The translations under genes and the position numbers were made by a program. From contig JAMOTL010000093.1 in assembly GCA_027062285.1 (NCBI GenBank), positions 1 through 34,521 of the forward strand: DNA of 34,521 nt, in the 5' to 3' direction. The notes beneath the pieces are model-generated. The model was not told the DNA's origin and did not search any database. It worked only from the letters and a program-made list of their open reading frames with translations. The DNA comes from Nautiliaceae bacterium. Its GTDB lineage: Bacteria; Campylobacterota; Campylobacteria; Campylobacterales; Nautiliaceae. Positions 1 to 10,525 of the stretch are shown piece after piece (the first letter of the stretch is position 1; each line of letters opens with the position of its first letter).

Positions 1-127
1 TATTTTCTTTAACTATATTTTTGACTTTATTTTCTTTAACTATATTTTTGACTTTATTTTCTTTAACTATATTTTTGACTTTATTTTCTTTAACTATATT
101 TTTGACTTTATTTTCTTTAACTATATT
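1..127. repeat. 27-bp tandem repeat, about 4.7 copies, cut by window edge
   Basis: Successive copies of a 27-bp unit (plus strand begins TATTTTCTTTAAC and ends TTTTTGACTT) follow each other with no spacer and no visible mismatch. The first copy is cut by the left edge, so the true copy number is unknown. On the minus strand the unit encodes NIVKENKVK in frame with the Wzy-like gene. Since 27 is a multiple of three, gain or loss of copies would change protein length without breaking the frame. Confidence 0.95.
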
Positions 128-967
128 AAATCTATTTATTAAAGCATTTCTAAAATTAAAAGGATTAAAAATAAAAATAAATAAATTTGTAAAAATAATT
201 ATCAAAAAATACAATAATAAAATTTTATTTTTATATAAAATTATAGCAACAAATAAAAAAAACATTAATACAGCCATTGCTAAAAATGCAGATTTTGATA
301 ACCCTAGATATAAAGATATTATTGAGACAATTACCGAAAAAACAAAAAAATAATTGATTTTTTTTATAAAAAGATTAACAAAAATTATTATTCCCAAAAA
401 TGAAACTATAAGAGTCACTGTTGCGTTTTGTGAATCTAGAAAAGGAAATTGATAAAATATTTTATATATATATTCACTAAACATCCCTTCACCTGAATGA
501 ACTAATCCATGCTTATACATATACAAAAATTTATCACATCCTTCTTTAAAAAATAAATTTATTAAAACAAAAATAAAAACGAGAATATTAACACTTGCCG
601 CCGCATATCCTAATATGATATATTTTTCTCGATTTTCTAAATAAGCAGCCAAAGACAAAGTAAACATCAATAAAAACAACAGTTTTATAATTCCATATAT
701 AGAAGATTTTAACTCCTGAGACCAAAAAAGTGTTAAAAAAGAAAATGTTACAAACATAATTAAAGGATAAACTGTTTTTAAGTTAATTTTTCTTATGTCA
801 AATGACAATAATATAAAAAAAGCGCCAAATAATACATAAGCTTTTAAAAAAGTAAATTTATAAAACAAATGAGCAAAAGGATATGTAATAATTGTTAGAA
901 ATAAAAAAACATCACTCAAAAAACTTTTATTAAAGAAAAGTTTTGTATTTTTTTCTAAAAATCCCAT
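1..967 (-). CDS. Wzy/O-antigen-ligase-like membrane protein (3' end outside window)
   Basis: An open frame starts at the ATG at 965-967 and runs without a stop to the left edge. An AAAGG sits 8 nt before the ATG, and the start overlaps the end of the upstream glycosyltransferase by 38 bp. The protein begins MGFLEKNTKLFFNKSF. It then has about seven hydrophobic segments, a loop with HSGEGMFSEYIYKIFYQFPF, and a later helix containing LGLSKSAFLAMAVLMFF, which resembles the 'SRsa' region of the Wzy_C/O-antigen ligase family. After the last visible helix comes RNALINRFNIVKENK, and then a repeating nine-residue unit NIVKENKVK that continues to the edge. By family topology this is the start of the large periplasmic loop (inference). 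Likely role: polymerising or transferring the glycan made by the neighbouring genes. Polymerase versus ligase cannot be settled from a fragment. The reading frame was read by hand on the reverse strand. Confidence 0.8.
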   Translation of the reverse strand, partial: MGFLEKNTKLFFNKSFLSDVFLFLTIITYPFAHLFYKFTFLKAYVLFGAFFILLSFDIRKINLKTVYPLIMFVTFSFLTLFWSQELKSSIYGIIKLLFLLMFTLSLAAYLENREKYIILGYAAASVNILVFIFVLINLFFKEGCDKFLYMYKHGLVHSGEGMFSEYIYKIFYQFPFLDSQNATVTLIVSFLGIIIFVNLFIKKINYFFVFSVIVSIISLYLGLSKSAFLAMAVLMFFLFVAIILYKNKILLLYFLIIIFTNLFIFIFNPFNFRNALINRFNIVKENKVKNIVKENKVKNIVKENKVKNIVKENKVKNIVKEN

Positions 968-1877
968 CAAAAAAACCTTTAAATAAAATTTTAAGAGAAT
1001 TAATTTTTTTATGTCTTAAAATATAAATAAAAAAACCTAAAAACACCAAAAATATTGTTATATATTTAGTAGTTTTCACATTATATGTATTTTCAATATC
1101 ATCTAATCTATGAAAATAATTTCTCATCATATAGTAAATACTCATATCTGAGAGAGGTTCTTTTTCTTTATTAATCTTTTTAATAAAAATGGCATCTTTA
1201 ATATAAATTACATTTGTAAACAAAGATGCTTTTAAACCATAAATAGTATCATCATAAATAATAAAATATTTTTTATCAGGATAACCTATTTTATCAATAA
1301 TATCTCTATGAATTAACATCCCTTCAAAACAGGCAAAATTTACACAACAAAAACTTTTTCCATTTTCAAATGAAATGTCATTAAAAGAACGTCTAAGTCC
1401 AGTTTTAATATCTATATATCCCTCCCAGTTAAAATATGTTCCATCAATATATTTTTTTCTTGGATGAATACACTTTGAAATATGTTCAAACTTTAATAAT
1501 TCTTCTAAAGCATTTCTCATAGGTTCAACATCATCATCCATAAGCCACAACCAATCATATCCTTCTTCATAAGTCCTTTTTACCCCCTCATAAAATCCCC
1601 CAGCACCGCCAGTGTTTTCATGCATTCTTACATAATAAATTGATAAATTATCTTTTTTAAATTCTCTCTCCCATGGCTCATTTAATTTCTCTGGGGGTAA
1701 TTCTTGAATAAATCCTTTTTCTTTTAGTAATTCCGGTGTTGAATCAGTTGAAGCATTATCAATAATATATATTCCATTTAAGGGTCTTGTTTGCTTTAAC
1801 AAACCTTCTAAACATTCTATTAAAAATTCTTTCCTATTATAGGTTACTACTACCGCACATACATTTTCTTTATTCAT
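930..1877 (-). CDS. Family 2 glycosyltransferase, GlfT2/rhamnosyltransferase-like
   Basis: The 315-residue protein has a GT-A fold N-terminus: VVVTYNRKEFL at about 9-19, IIDNASTDST at 38-47, GGAGGF at about 90-95, and the metal-binding WLWLMDDDVEP with D114-D116. This arrangement is typical of the GlfT2-like and rhamnosyltransferase branch of family 2. A hydrophobic helix near residues 273-290, followed by a basic tail, suggests membrane association on the cytoplasmic face. The gene starts inside the end of the mutase gene (8-bp overlap) and its own end overlaps the Wzy-like gene. Since the mutase supplies UDP-galactofuranose, a galactofuranosyltransferase role is a reasonable inference. The sugar specificity is not shown by the sequence. 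Confidence 0.85.
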   Translation of the reverse strand: MNKENVCAVVVTYNRKEFLIECLEGLLKQTRPLNGIYIIDNASTDSTPELLKEKGFIQELPPEKLNEPWEREFKKDNLSIYYVRMHENTGGAGGFYEGVKRTYEEGYDWLWLMDDDVEPMRNALEELLKFEHISKCIHPRKKYIDGTYFNWEGYIDIKTGLRRSFNDISFENGKSFCCVNFACFEGMLIHRDIIDKIGYPDKKYFIIYDDTIYGLKASLFTNVIYIKDAIFIKKINKEKEPLSDMSIYYMMRNYFHRLDDIENTYNVKTTKYITIFLVFLGFFIYILRHKKINSLKILFKGFFDGIFRKKYKTFL

Positions 1878-3018
1878 TTATTTTCTCCTCAAAAACTTCT
1901 AAAGCTCTTTTTACTATATCATCCATATCGTAATATCTATATTCAGCAAGTCTTCCTACTAAAACTATATTTTTGAAATTATACGAAAATTCCAAATACT
2001 TATTGTATTTTTCTTGATTTTCTTCTGTAAAAATTGGATAATAAGGAGTATTTTTATTTTTTATATATTGCTGAGGAAATTCTTTTAAAATAACACTTTT
2101 TTCGCTTTTAACAGGATGAATATGTTTAAATTCTGTTATTCTAGTAAAATCATAATCATTTGGATAATTAACAGTCGCCGCTTCTTGAAAATATTCTTTT
2201 TCTATTGTTTCAAATTTCATATCTACACTTCTATATGGAAGCTCTCCAAATCTATAATCAAATAATTCATCTATCATTCCAGTAAAAATTAGTTTACCTT
2301 TAAATTCCTGATTTAAAAAGTATATTTTTTTGGTTTTTTGGTCTATTTGCATAACTTCTTTAAAATTAGTATTTAACATTATTTTGATATTTGGATGATT
2401 AAGCATATTTTGAAATAATTTTGTATATCCATCTTTTGGCACTCCCTGATATTTATTATTAAAATATCTATCATCTTTCCCAATAAATACAGGCACTCTT
2501 GCAGTTACAGCATTGTCAATCTCTTCCGGTTTCATTCCCCATTGTTTTGCCGTATAATTTACAAATATTTTTTCATATATAAAATCAGCTAAAAATTTTA
2601 AATCTTTATCATCACTTTTTTTAAGTTCAAGTATAGGGATTTTTGAATTATATTTATAATTTTCAAGAAGTTTTTTCTCCAATCTTTTAGCAAGCTCGTT
2701 TGAAAACACTTCATATAATGTATTAAAATTAAAAGGTATAGGTACTTTTTTGCCATCTATAAATGCCAATACTCTATGATGATATATATCCCACTCTCCA
2801 AAATTATTCAAATAATCCCAAACTTGCTTTTCATCAGTATGAAATAGATGAGGACCATATTTATGAATTAATATATTTTCTATTCTTTCATCATAACAGT
2901 TTCCACCGATATGATTTCTTTTTTCTATAATTAGCACTTTTTTATTTAATTGTTTCGCAATTCTTTCCGCTATTACACTTCCGGCAAATCCTGCTCCCAC
3001 TACTATATAATTAAACAT
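1870..3018 (-). CDS. glf: UDP-galactopyranose mutase
   Basis: This flavoenzyme interconverts UDP-galactopyranose and UDP-galactofuranose in the cytoplasm. The 382-residue length fits the bacterial family. Visible features are the FAD-binding GAGFAGS at 8-14, the acidic end of the second strand in LIIEKRNHIGGNCYD (about 29-43), the family signature HKYGPHLFHT at 52-61, a YTAKQWG motif, and the C-terminal VLVGRLAEYRYYDMDD, which binds flavin in known structures. A clear AAAGGA precedes the ATG. The gene overlaps the flippase upstream and the glycosyltransferase downstream by 8 bp each, so it is part of one transcript. Its presence is the main evidence that the glycan made here contains galactofuranose. 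Confidence 0.96.
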   Translation of the reverse strand: MFNYIVVGAGFAGSVIAERIAKQLNKKVLIIEKRNHIGGNCYDERIENILIHKYGPHLFHTDEKQVWDYLNNFGEWDIYHHRVLAFIDGKKVPIPFNFNTLYEVFSNELAKRLEKKLLENYKYNSKIPILELKKSDDKDLKFLADFIYEKIFVNYTAKQWGMKPEEIDNAVTARVPVFIGKDDRYFNNKYQGVPKDGYTKLFQNMLNHPNIKIMLNTNFKEVMQIDQKTKKIYFLNQEFKGKLIFTGMIDELFDYRFGELPYRSVDMKFETIEKEYFQEAATVNYPNDYDFTRITEFKHIHPVKSEKSVILKEFPQQYIKNKNTPYYPIFTEENQEKYNKYLEFSYNFKNIVLVGRLAEYRYYDMDDIVKRALEVFEEKINE

Positions 3019-4270
3019 TTATTTTTCCTTTTATTAAATCTATTCCCGATTTTTTTAAATAAAAAAACATACTTACAGTAATAAAACTCTCTACAACAAG
3101 CATTGAAATAGCTGCACCAATATCTTTAAACAATGGAATAAAAAACAATAACAAAATAAAATTCAAAATACTCCCTAAAATTAAAATTTTACTAAATATT
3201 TTTTTCATTCCAAAGGTAATCATAGTCTGAATTCCAAATATATTGCTAAGCCCTATCATTAAAGGTAAAAAAGATAATATTTGTAATAATATAACGCTTC
3301 TTTCATAAGCTTCCCCGAGTAATAATAAAACTATATATTTAGCAAAAAACAACAGAAATAAAGATATTATAAAAAAAACAAAAAATGAAAAGATCAATAT
3401 CCTTCTTATAAAAATTATTGCTTCAAGCTTAGATATAGTAACTTTTTTTGCTATAAAAGGATATAAAGCCTGAGAAAAGGGATTTAAAAAGAGGTTTTGA
3501 ATTGCAGCTCTGATTTTATCTGCCGCTGCAAAATATCCTACAATTGTATTATTAGTAAAAAGACCTAAAAAAAATGTCGTTGAAAGAGTATATAAACTTA
3601 TAGCAATATTTGATATAAAAATATGCCATCCATCTTTTAAATAGAAAATCAATGTTTTAATTGTCTGTTTTTTTATTTTTATTCCAAATTGTTTTTGAAT
3701 AATAAAAATAGAAAAAAAACCAATCAATACCGTGCCTAATGAATTTATTAAAGGAACTTTATATACATCATCTGGAAATTTAACAAATACAAAAATAAGC
3801 AATGTAAAAACACTTTTTTCCATTACATTTAATATAGTAATATATTTCATTTTTTCTATTCCCTGAAAAAACCACTGAGGGAACAAAGCTTTTCCTATCA
3901 CTATACCATAAGTTAAGATATATATTAAAAAATTTTGTTTAAATTTATCAAAAGAAAAAACAATAATAAAATAAATTAAAAACCCGATAATTAAAAAAAA
4001 CATTTTTATCAACATTACACTACTGAAAATTTCTACTAATTTTTGTTTATTATCTCTATGTACACTTATCTCTTTTGTAGCAGTCAAATTAAACCCATAA
4101 TCTGTTAAGACAATAAAATAACCTACCATTGCAAGAGCAAAAGCCAATAATCCAAAATTATTAATTCCTAAAACTCTTGCCAAATAAGGAAAAGTGATTA
4201 AAGGAAGTAAATAATTAGTCCCTTGTAAAATTAATAGAAAAAAAAAGTTATTTATAACACTCTTATTCAT
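3011..4270 (-). CDS. wzx: Wzx-type polysaccharide flippase
   Basis: The 419-residue protein is almost entirely hydrophobic, with about 12 membrane segments, which is the usual size and pattern of the MATE/MOP-superfamily Wzx flippases. The N-terminus NNFFFLLILQGTNYLLPLI and the following YLARVLGINNFGLLAF closely fit the polysaccharide biosynthesis protein family. Its expected job is to move undecaprenyl-linked repeat units across the inner membrane to the Wzy polymerase. The ATG at 4268-4270 overlaps the galU stop in an ATGA arrangement, so translation is probably coupled. The local sequence is very AT-rich compared with galU and galE. Confidence 0.92.
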   Translation of the reverse strand: MNKSVINNFFFLLILQGTNYLLPLITFPYLARVLGINNFGLLAFALAMVGYFIVLTDYGFNLTATKEISVHRDNKQKLVEIFSSVMLIKMFFLIIGFLIYFIIVFSFDKFKQNFLIYILTYGIVIGKALFPQWFFQGIEKMKYITILNVMEKSVFTLLIFVFVKFPDDVYKVPLINSLGTVLIGFFSIFIIQKQFGIKIKKQTIKTLIFYLKDGWHIFISNIAISLYTLSTTFFLGLFTNNTIVGYFAAADKIRAAIQNLFLNPFSQALYPFIAKKVTISKLEAIIFIRRILIFSFFVFFIISLFLLFFAKYIVLLLLGEAYERSVILLQILSFLPLMIGLSNIFGIQTMITFGMKKIFSKILILGSILNFILLLFFIPLFKDIGAAISMLVVESFITVSMFFYLKKSGIDLIKGKINV

Positions 4271-5076
4271 TTTTCTTTTTCATAAAAAAAATTCGTAGCT
4301 TCAATAAAGCCTTTTACACTTCCGCAGTCAAACCTTTTACCTTTGAATTTATATGCTATTACCATTCCCTCTTTTGCCTGTTTTAAAAGTGCATCGGTTA
4401 ATTGAATCTCCCCGCCTTTTCCAGGTTTTGTTTGTCTTAATAATTCAAAAATGTCAGGTGTTAGGATGTATCTTCCAATAATAGCAAAATTACTCGGTGC
4501 TTTCTCGATATCAGGTTTTTCCACCATATCATCCACCATATATATCCCGTCTTCTATCTCTTTTCCGGATATTACGCCGTATTTATTTACCTCATTTTTT
4601 GGAACTTCTTCAATAGCTATAATAGTACATTTAAATTTATTATAAAGTTTTACCATTTGAGTCAATACATTACCTTCACACAAATCATCTGCCAGAACAA
4701 CTGCAAAAGGATTGTTTCCAATTAAAGGTTCGCCTGTTAATACAGCATGTCCCAGTCCAAGCATCTCTTTTTGTCTTACGTATGTAAATGTACATCTGTT
4801 TATCATTTCATTAGTTTCATGTAAAAGTTTAGCTTTGCTTGAATCTTTTATTTTCTCTTCAAGTTCCGGAGAAAAATCTAAATAATCTTCAATTGCCCTT
4901 TTGTTTCTTCCCGTTACAAAACCTATTTCATTAATTCCTGCGTTCATACATTCCATTATTCCGTAATGAATCAGCGGTTTGTTTACCACAGGCAGCATCT
5001 CTTTCGGTACAGATTTTGTAGCAGGTAAAAATCTTGTCCCATAACCTGCTGCCGGAAAAAGTGCTTTTTTTATCAT
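4267..5076 (-). CDS. galU: UTP--glucose-1-phosphate uridylyltransferase
   Basis: Makes UDP-glucose from glucose-1-phosphate and UTP, which feeds GalE and surface glycan synthesis. The nucleotide-binding signature AAGYGTRFLPATKSVPKEML lies at the N-terminus, followed by NKPLIHYG, VVLADDL and a KPGKGGEIQLTDAL region, all typical of bacterial GalU. A longer frame begins at 5091, but I chose the ATG at 5074-5076. It gives the usual MIKKALFPAAG N-terminus, is preceded by GGAGAAG at good spacing, and overlaps the galE stop as ATGA. The protein is then 269 residues. Confidence 0.96.
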   Translation of the reverse strand: MIKKALFPAAGYGTRFLPATKSVPKEMLPVVNKPLIHYGIMECMNAGINEIGFVTGRNKRAIEDYLDFSPELEEKIKDSSKAKLLHETNEMINRCTFTYVRQKEMLGLGHAVLTGEPLIGNNPFAVVLADDLCEGNVLTQMVKLYNKFKCTIIAIEEVPKNEVNKYGVISGKEIEDGIYMVDDMVEKPDIEKAPSNFAIIGRYILTPDIFELLRQTKPGKGGEIQLTDALLKQAKEGMVIAYKFKGKRFDCGSVKGFIEATNFFYEKEK

Positions 5077-6074
5077 ATTTTCTTCTCCCATTCATACGCT
5101 GTTTTACATATAAATTCTAAATCATTATATTTTGGTGTCCATCCCATTTTTTGTGTAATTTTATCATTTTTTGCCACTAACATAGCAGGGTCTCCCGCAC
5201 GTTTTGGGGCGACTTCCACCCTAAAGTCAACTCCGCTTACTTTTTTCATAGTATTGATAACTTCTTTTACACTCGCACCTCTGCCGTATCCTATATTAAA
5301 TATATCGCTTTCGTTTTCATCCAGATATTCGAGCCCTTTGATATGGGCATCCGCTAAATCCATAACATGAATATAATCCCTTACCCCCGTCCCATCAGGC
5401 GTTGGATAATCATTTCCAAATATATACATTTTTTCTCTTTTTCCTGTTGCACATTCTGCCGCCACTTTTATAAGATGTGTGGCATCTTTTGTTTTTTGCC
5501 CGATCGTAAGATCAGGTGCAGCTCCAGCTACATTAAAATATCTGAAAATTACATATTTGAAATCCGGATTTGCTTTTGAAGTATCTTGAATAATTTTTTC
5601 ACTAAAAAGCTTACTTTGTCCGTACGGATTAATAGGTGAGGTTGGAAATTTTTCACTTATTCCATCACCGATTTCACTGATATCAGGCTCTCCGTAAGTG
5701 GCTGCTGTGGAAGAGAATATAAACTTTTTAACACCGTAATCATTGGCAAGTCTTACCAAATTAGCCGTATTTGCGGTATTATTGAGATAATATTTAAGAG
5801 GCTTTTCAACACTCTCAGGCACTATTAAACTCGCGGCAAAATGAATTATAGCATCAAATTTTTTTGCTTTAAATATACCTTCAATCTCATCCCAATTACT
5901 AAGATCGATTTTTATAAAATCAAAGTCTCTTATTTTTTTAAGTTCATCAATTGTAGATTCAAATCCGGTTACCAAATTATCAATAACCGTTACTTCATTC
6001 TCAGTATTTTCAAGAAGCAACTTAACTACATGACTTCCTATATATCCGGCTCCCCCGGTTACTAAAACTCTCAT
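5073..6074 (-). CDS. galE: UDP-glucose 4-epimerase
   Basis: Interconverts UDP-glucose and UDP-galactose with bound NAD. The 333-residue protein has GGAGYIGSH at 7-15, the SSTAATYGEP strand-loop at about 121-130 (active-site Ser/Thr region), and the catalytic YGQSK with Y151 and K155. The C-terminal half has the RYFNVAGA and GTGVRDYIHVMDLADAH motifs of true GalE proteins. With galU upstream in the pathway and glf downstream, the cluster holds the whole route from glucose-1-phosphate to UDP-galactofuranose. The start overlaps the lipoprotein stop (ATGA). Confidence 0.97.
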   Translation of the reverse strand: MRVLVTGGAGYIGSHVVKLLLENTENEVTVIDNLVTGFESTIDELKKIRDFDFIKIDLSNWDEIEGIFKAKKFDAIIHFAASLIVPESVEKPLKYYLNNTANTANLVRLANDYGVKKFIFSSTAATYGEPDISEIGDGISEKFPTSPINPYGQSKLFSEKIIQDTSKANPDFKYVIFRYFNVAGAAPDLTIGQKTKDATHLIKVAAECATGKREKMYIFGNDYPTPDGTGVRDYIHVMDLADAHIKGLEYLDENESDIFNIGYGRGASVKEVINTMKKVSGVDFRVEVAPKRAGDPAMLVAKNDKITQKMGWTPKYNDLEFICKTAYEWEKKI

Positions 6075-6529
6075 CCCTTCTCCCTTAATCTTTTAACCAT
6101 TATTATGATATTTTGGTTTTTATCTCTAAAAAGTACTTTGTCTTTTTGTACTTTGTAAAAAATACTCTCTTTTCTTTGAATAAATCCACTTTTAATTTTC
6201 GTAATTTTACCAAAATTTTTAATAGGTTTGCCCTCTATTATCAAATCAAATATATCAACCGGATAATTTTTCCCAAGATACTCTTTTACAAACTTTTCTT
6301 TATCCATACATTTCGAATTTAGGCAAATATATGAATTTTTTATTGTGACTTTAAAAGGCTTAAGTCCGGTTTTATAAATTATTATCTCTTTATAGCCAAA
6401 TCCTTCTTTTAAAAATCCCTGGTCTGATATTTTTATTTTGGGGGTTTTGATTACCGCATACACTGGGGTTGTTTTTACGCTGCAACCGACAAAAAAAAGC
6501 ATTAAAAACACGAATAGTAACTTTTTCAT
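6071..6529 (-). CDS. Predicted lipoprotein of unknown function
   Basis: The 152-residue protein starts with a lipoprotein signal: two lysines, a hydrophobic stretch, and the lipobox FVGC with C16 as the expected lipid-modified residue. The mature part is basic, rich in beta-forming residues (VYAVIKTPKIKIS, IIIYKTGLKPFKVTIKN), with two further cysteines around ICLNSKC that could form a disulfide. I do not recognise the family. It sits between sua5-like and galE with ATGA overlaps on both sides, so it is expressed with them. Placement beside polysaccharide genes hints at an envelope role, but that is only context. Confidence 0.8.
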   Translation of the reverse strand: MKKLLFVFLMLFFVGCSVKTTPVYAVIKTPKIKISDQGFLKEGFGYKEIIIYKTGLKPFKVTIKNSYICLNSKCMDKEKFVKEYLGKNYPVDIFDLIIEGKPIKNFGKITKIKSGFIQRKESIFYKVQKDKVLFRDKNQNIIIMVKRLREKG

Positions 6530-6955
6530 CTTATTTTTTTAATCCTCTTATTATTTATTTTATAAATTTTCGACGCTTTTCCCTCAAAAAATCCCCTCTC
6601 ATCTTCTACTATTATATCAGCCTTATTTTTAGCCCATTTTTCATCAAAATTTTCACCCGTTTTGTTGGCAGAGGTTGAGTACATCCATTTGAATTTTTTT
6701 AAAAATTCAAGATGCTTTTTGTCTTTTACTACCCTGAAACTCTCCCCGTTTGGATAAATATATGTAGTTCTTTTAGAGCGTCTTACTCTTTTTTTGAAAG
6801 CCGTAGGAACTCTTACAAATTTTTTTAACGTATCAAAACTCTCAACCTCTCTTAAAACCGGTTGATTCAGGGGTCTGTTTTTTATTTTATTTAATTTTTC
6901 CCTGTTTTGAGATAAAAATCCCACAGTAGTATCGGTTTGAGTCAGGTATATTTTA

Positions 6956-6966
<11 letters not shown>
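6526..6966 (-). CDS. Short Sua5/YciO/YrdC family protein
   Basis: The fold signature is visible: KIYLTQTDTTVGFLSQ at about 5-20 (the 'PTDTxYGL' strand), KIKNRPLNQPVL at 27-38 (the KxR ATP-binding region), and MYSTSANKTGE at about 94-104 (the 'SANxSG' motif). Family members make threonylcarbamoyl-AMP for the tRNA t6A modification. At 146 residues it is clearly shorter than the roughly 185-200 residues of TsaC/YrdC, and the middle region is condensed. It may be the organism's only TsaC or a divergent YciO-like paralogue. The gene overlaps its neighbours on both sides. Confidence 0.8.
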
Positions 6967-9421
<2,455 letters not shown>

Positions 9422-9424
9422 AAT

Positions 9425-10525
9425 CTACCTTAATTTTTCACTGCTGTATACTTTTACAGCTGTTGCGTCATATTTTCTGATACCAAGCTCATCCAAAGCA
9501 AGCTCCACACTGTTTAGAATATGCTCCATTTTATAATCTTCAATAAGCCCCATATTGTTGATTCTAAAGAGCTTTCCTTTCATGAAATCCTGACCGCCGG
9601 CAACGTTTACTTCATATTTTGTTTTTAGGATTTTTCTAAGCTCTTCTGCTTTTTCAAAATATACAGCAGCCATAGAAAGTGCCGGAACCTGAGGGAAAAT
9701 ACTAAGCCCTATAGCTTCAATCGCCGCTATCATCGCTTTGTGTCTTTTTGCGGTATTTTCATAATGCTTTTCAAGCCCTATTTCTTCTAATTTTTTCATA
9801 ACTTCATTTAACGCGATTATATGATTTGTAGCAGGCGTAAAAGCAGTAGTGCCTTCACGCTGTTTTTTTATTTCGTTTGCTAGATTAAAATAAAACCCTT
9901 TTCCACTGCCTATTCTCTCAACTGCCGCTTCACTTAGCCCCATCATAGCAAGTCCAGGCGGCAGCATAAACGCTTTTTGGCTGCCTCCTATTACTATATC
10001 GATATTGCTTGTGTCTATATCCTCAACTCCAAGAGCCGTAATTCCGTCAGCCACTACGATTATGTCATCTCTAATCAGCTCAAGTTCAGCCGCAATCTCT
10101 TCTACCGGATGTCTAAGCCCACCCGCACTCTCACTGATTTGAATAAATACAGTATCTATATCTTCATCTTCTTTTATAGCAGCTATCACTTCATCTGCGC
10201 TTGCCGGAGTATCCCAGTCGTATTTGAGTTCTTTATAAGGAATGTTGAAAGATTCGCAGATTTTACCCCATCTCTCACCGAATTTCCCGGCGTTAATCGT
10301 CAGTGCTTTTTTCTTAACGGTATTAATTACTGCCGTTTCCATGGCACCCGTACCTGAACTTGTAAGAAATACGGATTCCGGAAGGTGGGTAATTTTTTTG
10401 AACCTTTCAAGCGCTTCAATCAAAATAGCCTTAAATTCAGGCGTTCTATGATGGATTGTATCTTTTAAAAAAGTCTCTCTTACAAAAAGAGGAATCTCCA
10501 CAGGTCCCGGTGTCGCTAAAATCAT
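9425..10525 (-). CDS. Class V PLP-dependent aminotransferase (alanine/serine-glyoxylate type)
   Basis: The 366-residue protein has the class V pattern: LATPGPVEIP at the N-terminus, TSSGTGAMETAV at 55-66 (phosphate-binding loop), VVADGITALG with D160 stacking on the PLP ring, and VIGGSQKAFMLPPG with the Schiff-base lysine K184. This resembles the alanine-glyoxylate/serine-pyruvate aminotransferase group. Genes of this kind beside tkt are known in other Campylobacterota. The substrate cannot be read from the sequence; cysteine desulfurase is unlikely because the chain matches the AGAT branch. Its ATG overlaps the tkt stop (ATGA) and only 3 bp separate it from the hisZ-like gene. Confidence 0.85.
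   Translation of the reverse strand: MILATPGPVEIPLFVRETFLKDTIHHRTPEFKAILIEALERFKKITHLPESVFLTSSGTGAMETAVINTVKKKALTINAGKFGERWGKICESFNIPYKELKYDWDTPASADEVIAAIKEDEDIDTVFIQISESAGGLRHPVEEIAAELELIRDDIIVVADGITALGVEDIDTSNIDIVIGGSQKAFMLPPGLAMMGLSEAAVERIGSGKGFYFNLANEIKKQREGTTAFTPATNHIIALNEVMKKLEEIGLEKHYENTAKRHKAMIAAIEAIGLSIFPQVPALSMAAVYFEKAEELRKILKTKYEVNVAGGQDFMKGKLFRINNMGLIEDYKMEHILNSVELALDELGIRKYDATAVKVYSSEKLR

Noticed and set aside
1-127. CRISPR-like repeat array
   Set aside because: The 27-bp units follow each other with no spacers and are in frame within a coding sequence, so this is a coding tandem repeat.
21-353. Plus-strand frame encoding a repeated LTLFSLTIF peptide
   Set aside because: It is the opposite-strand shadow of the Wzy-like gene, whose long frame, start site and family motifs explain the region.
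4451-4645. Plus-strand small frames inside galU, galE, tkt and ribosomal genes
   Set aside because: They lie opposite well-supported genes and have no ribosome site or family similarity.
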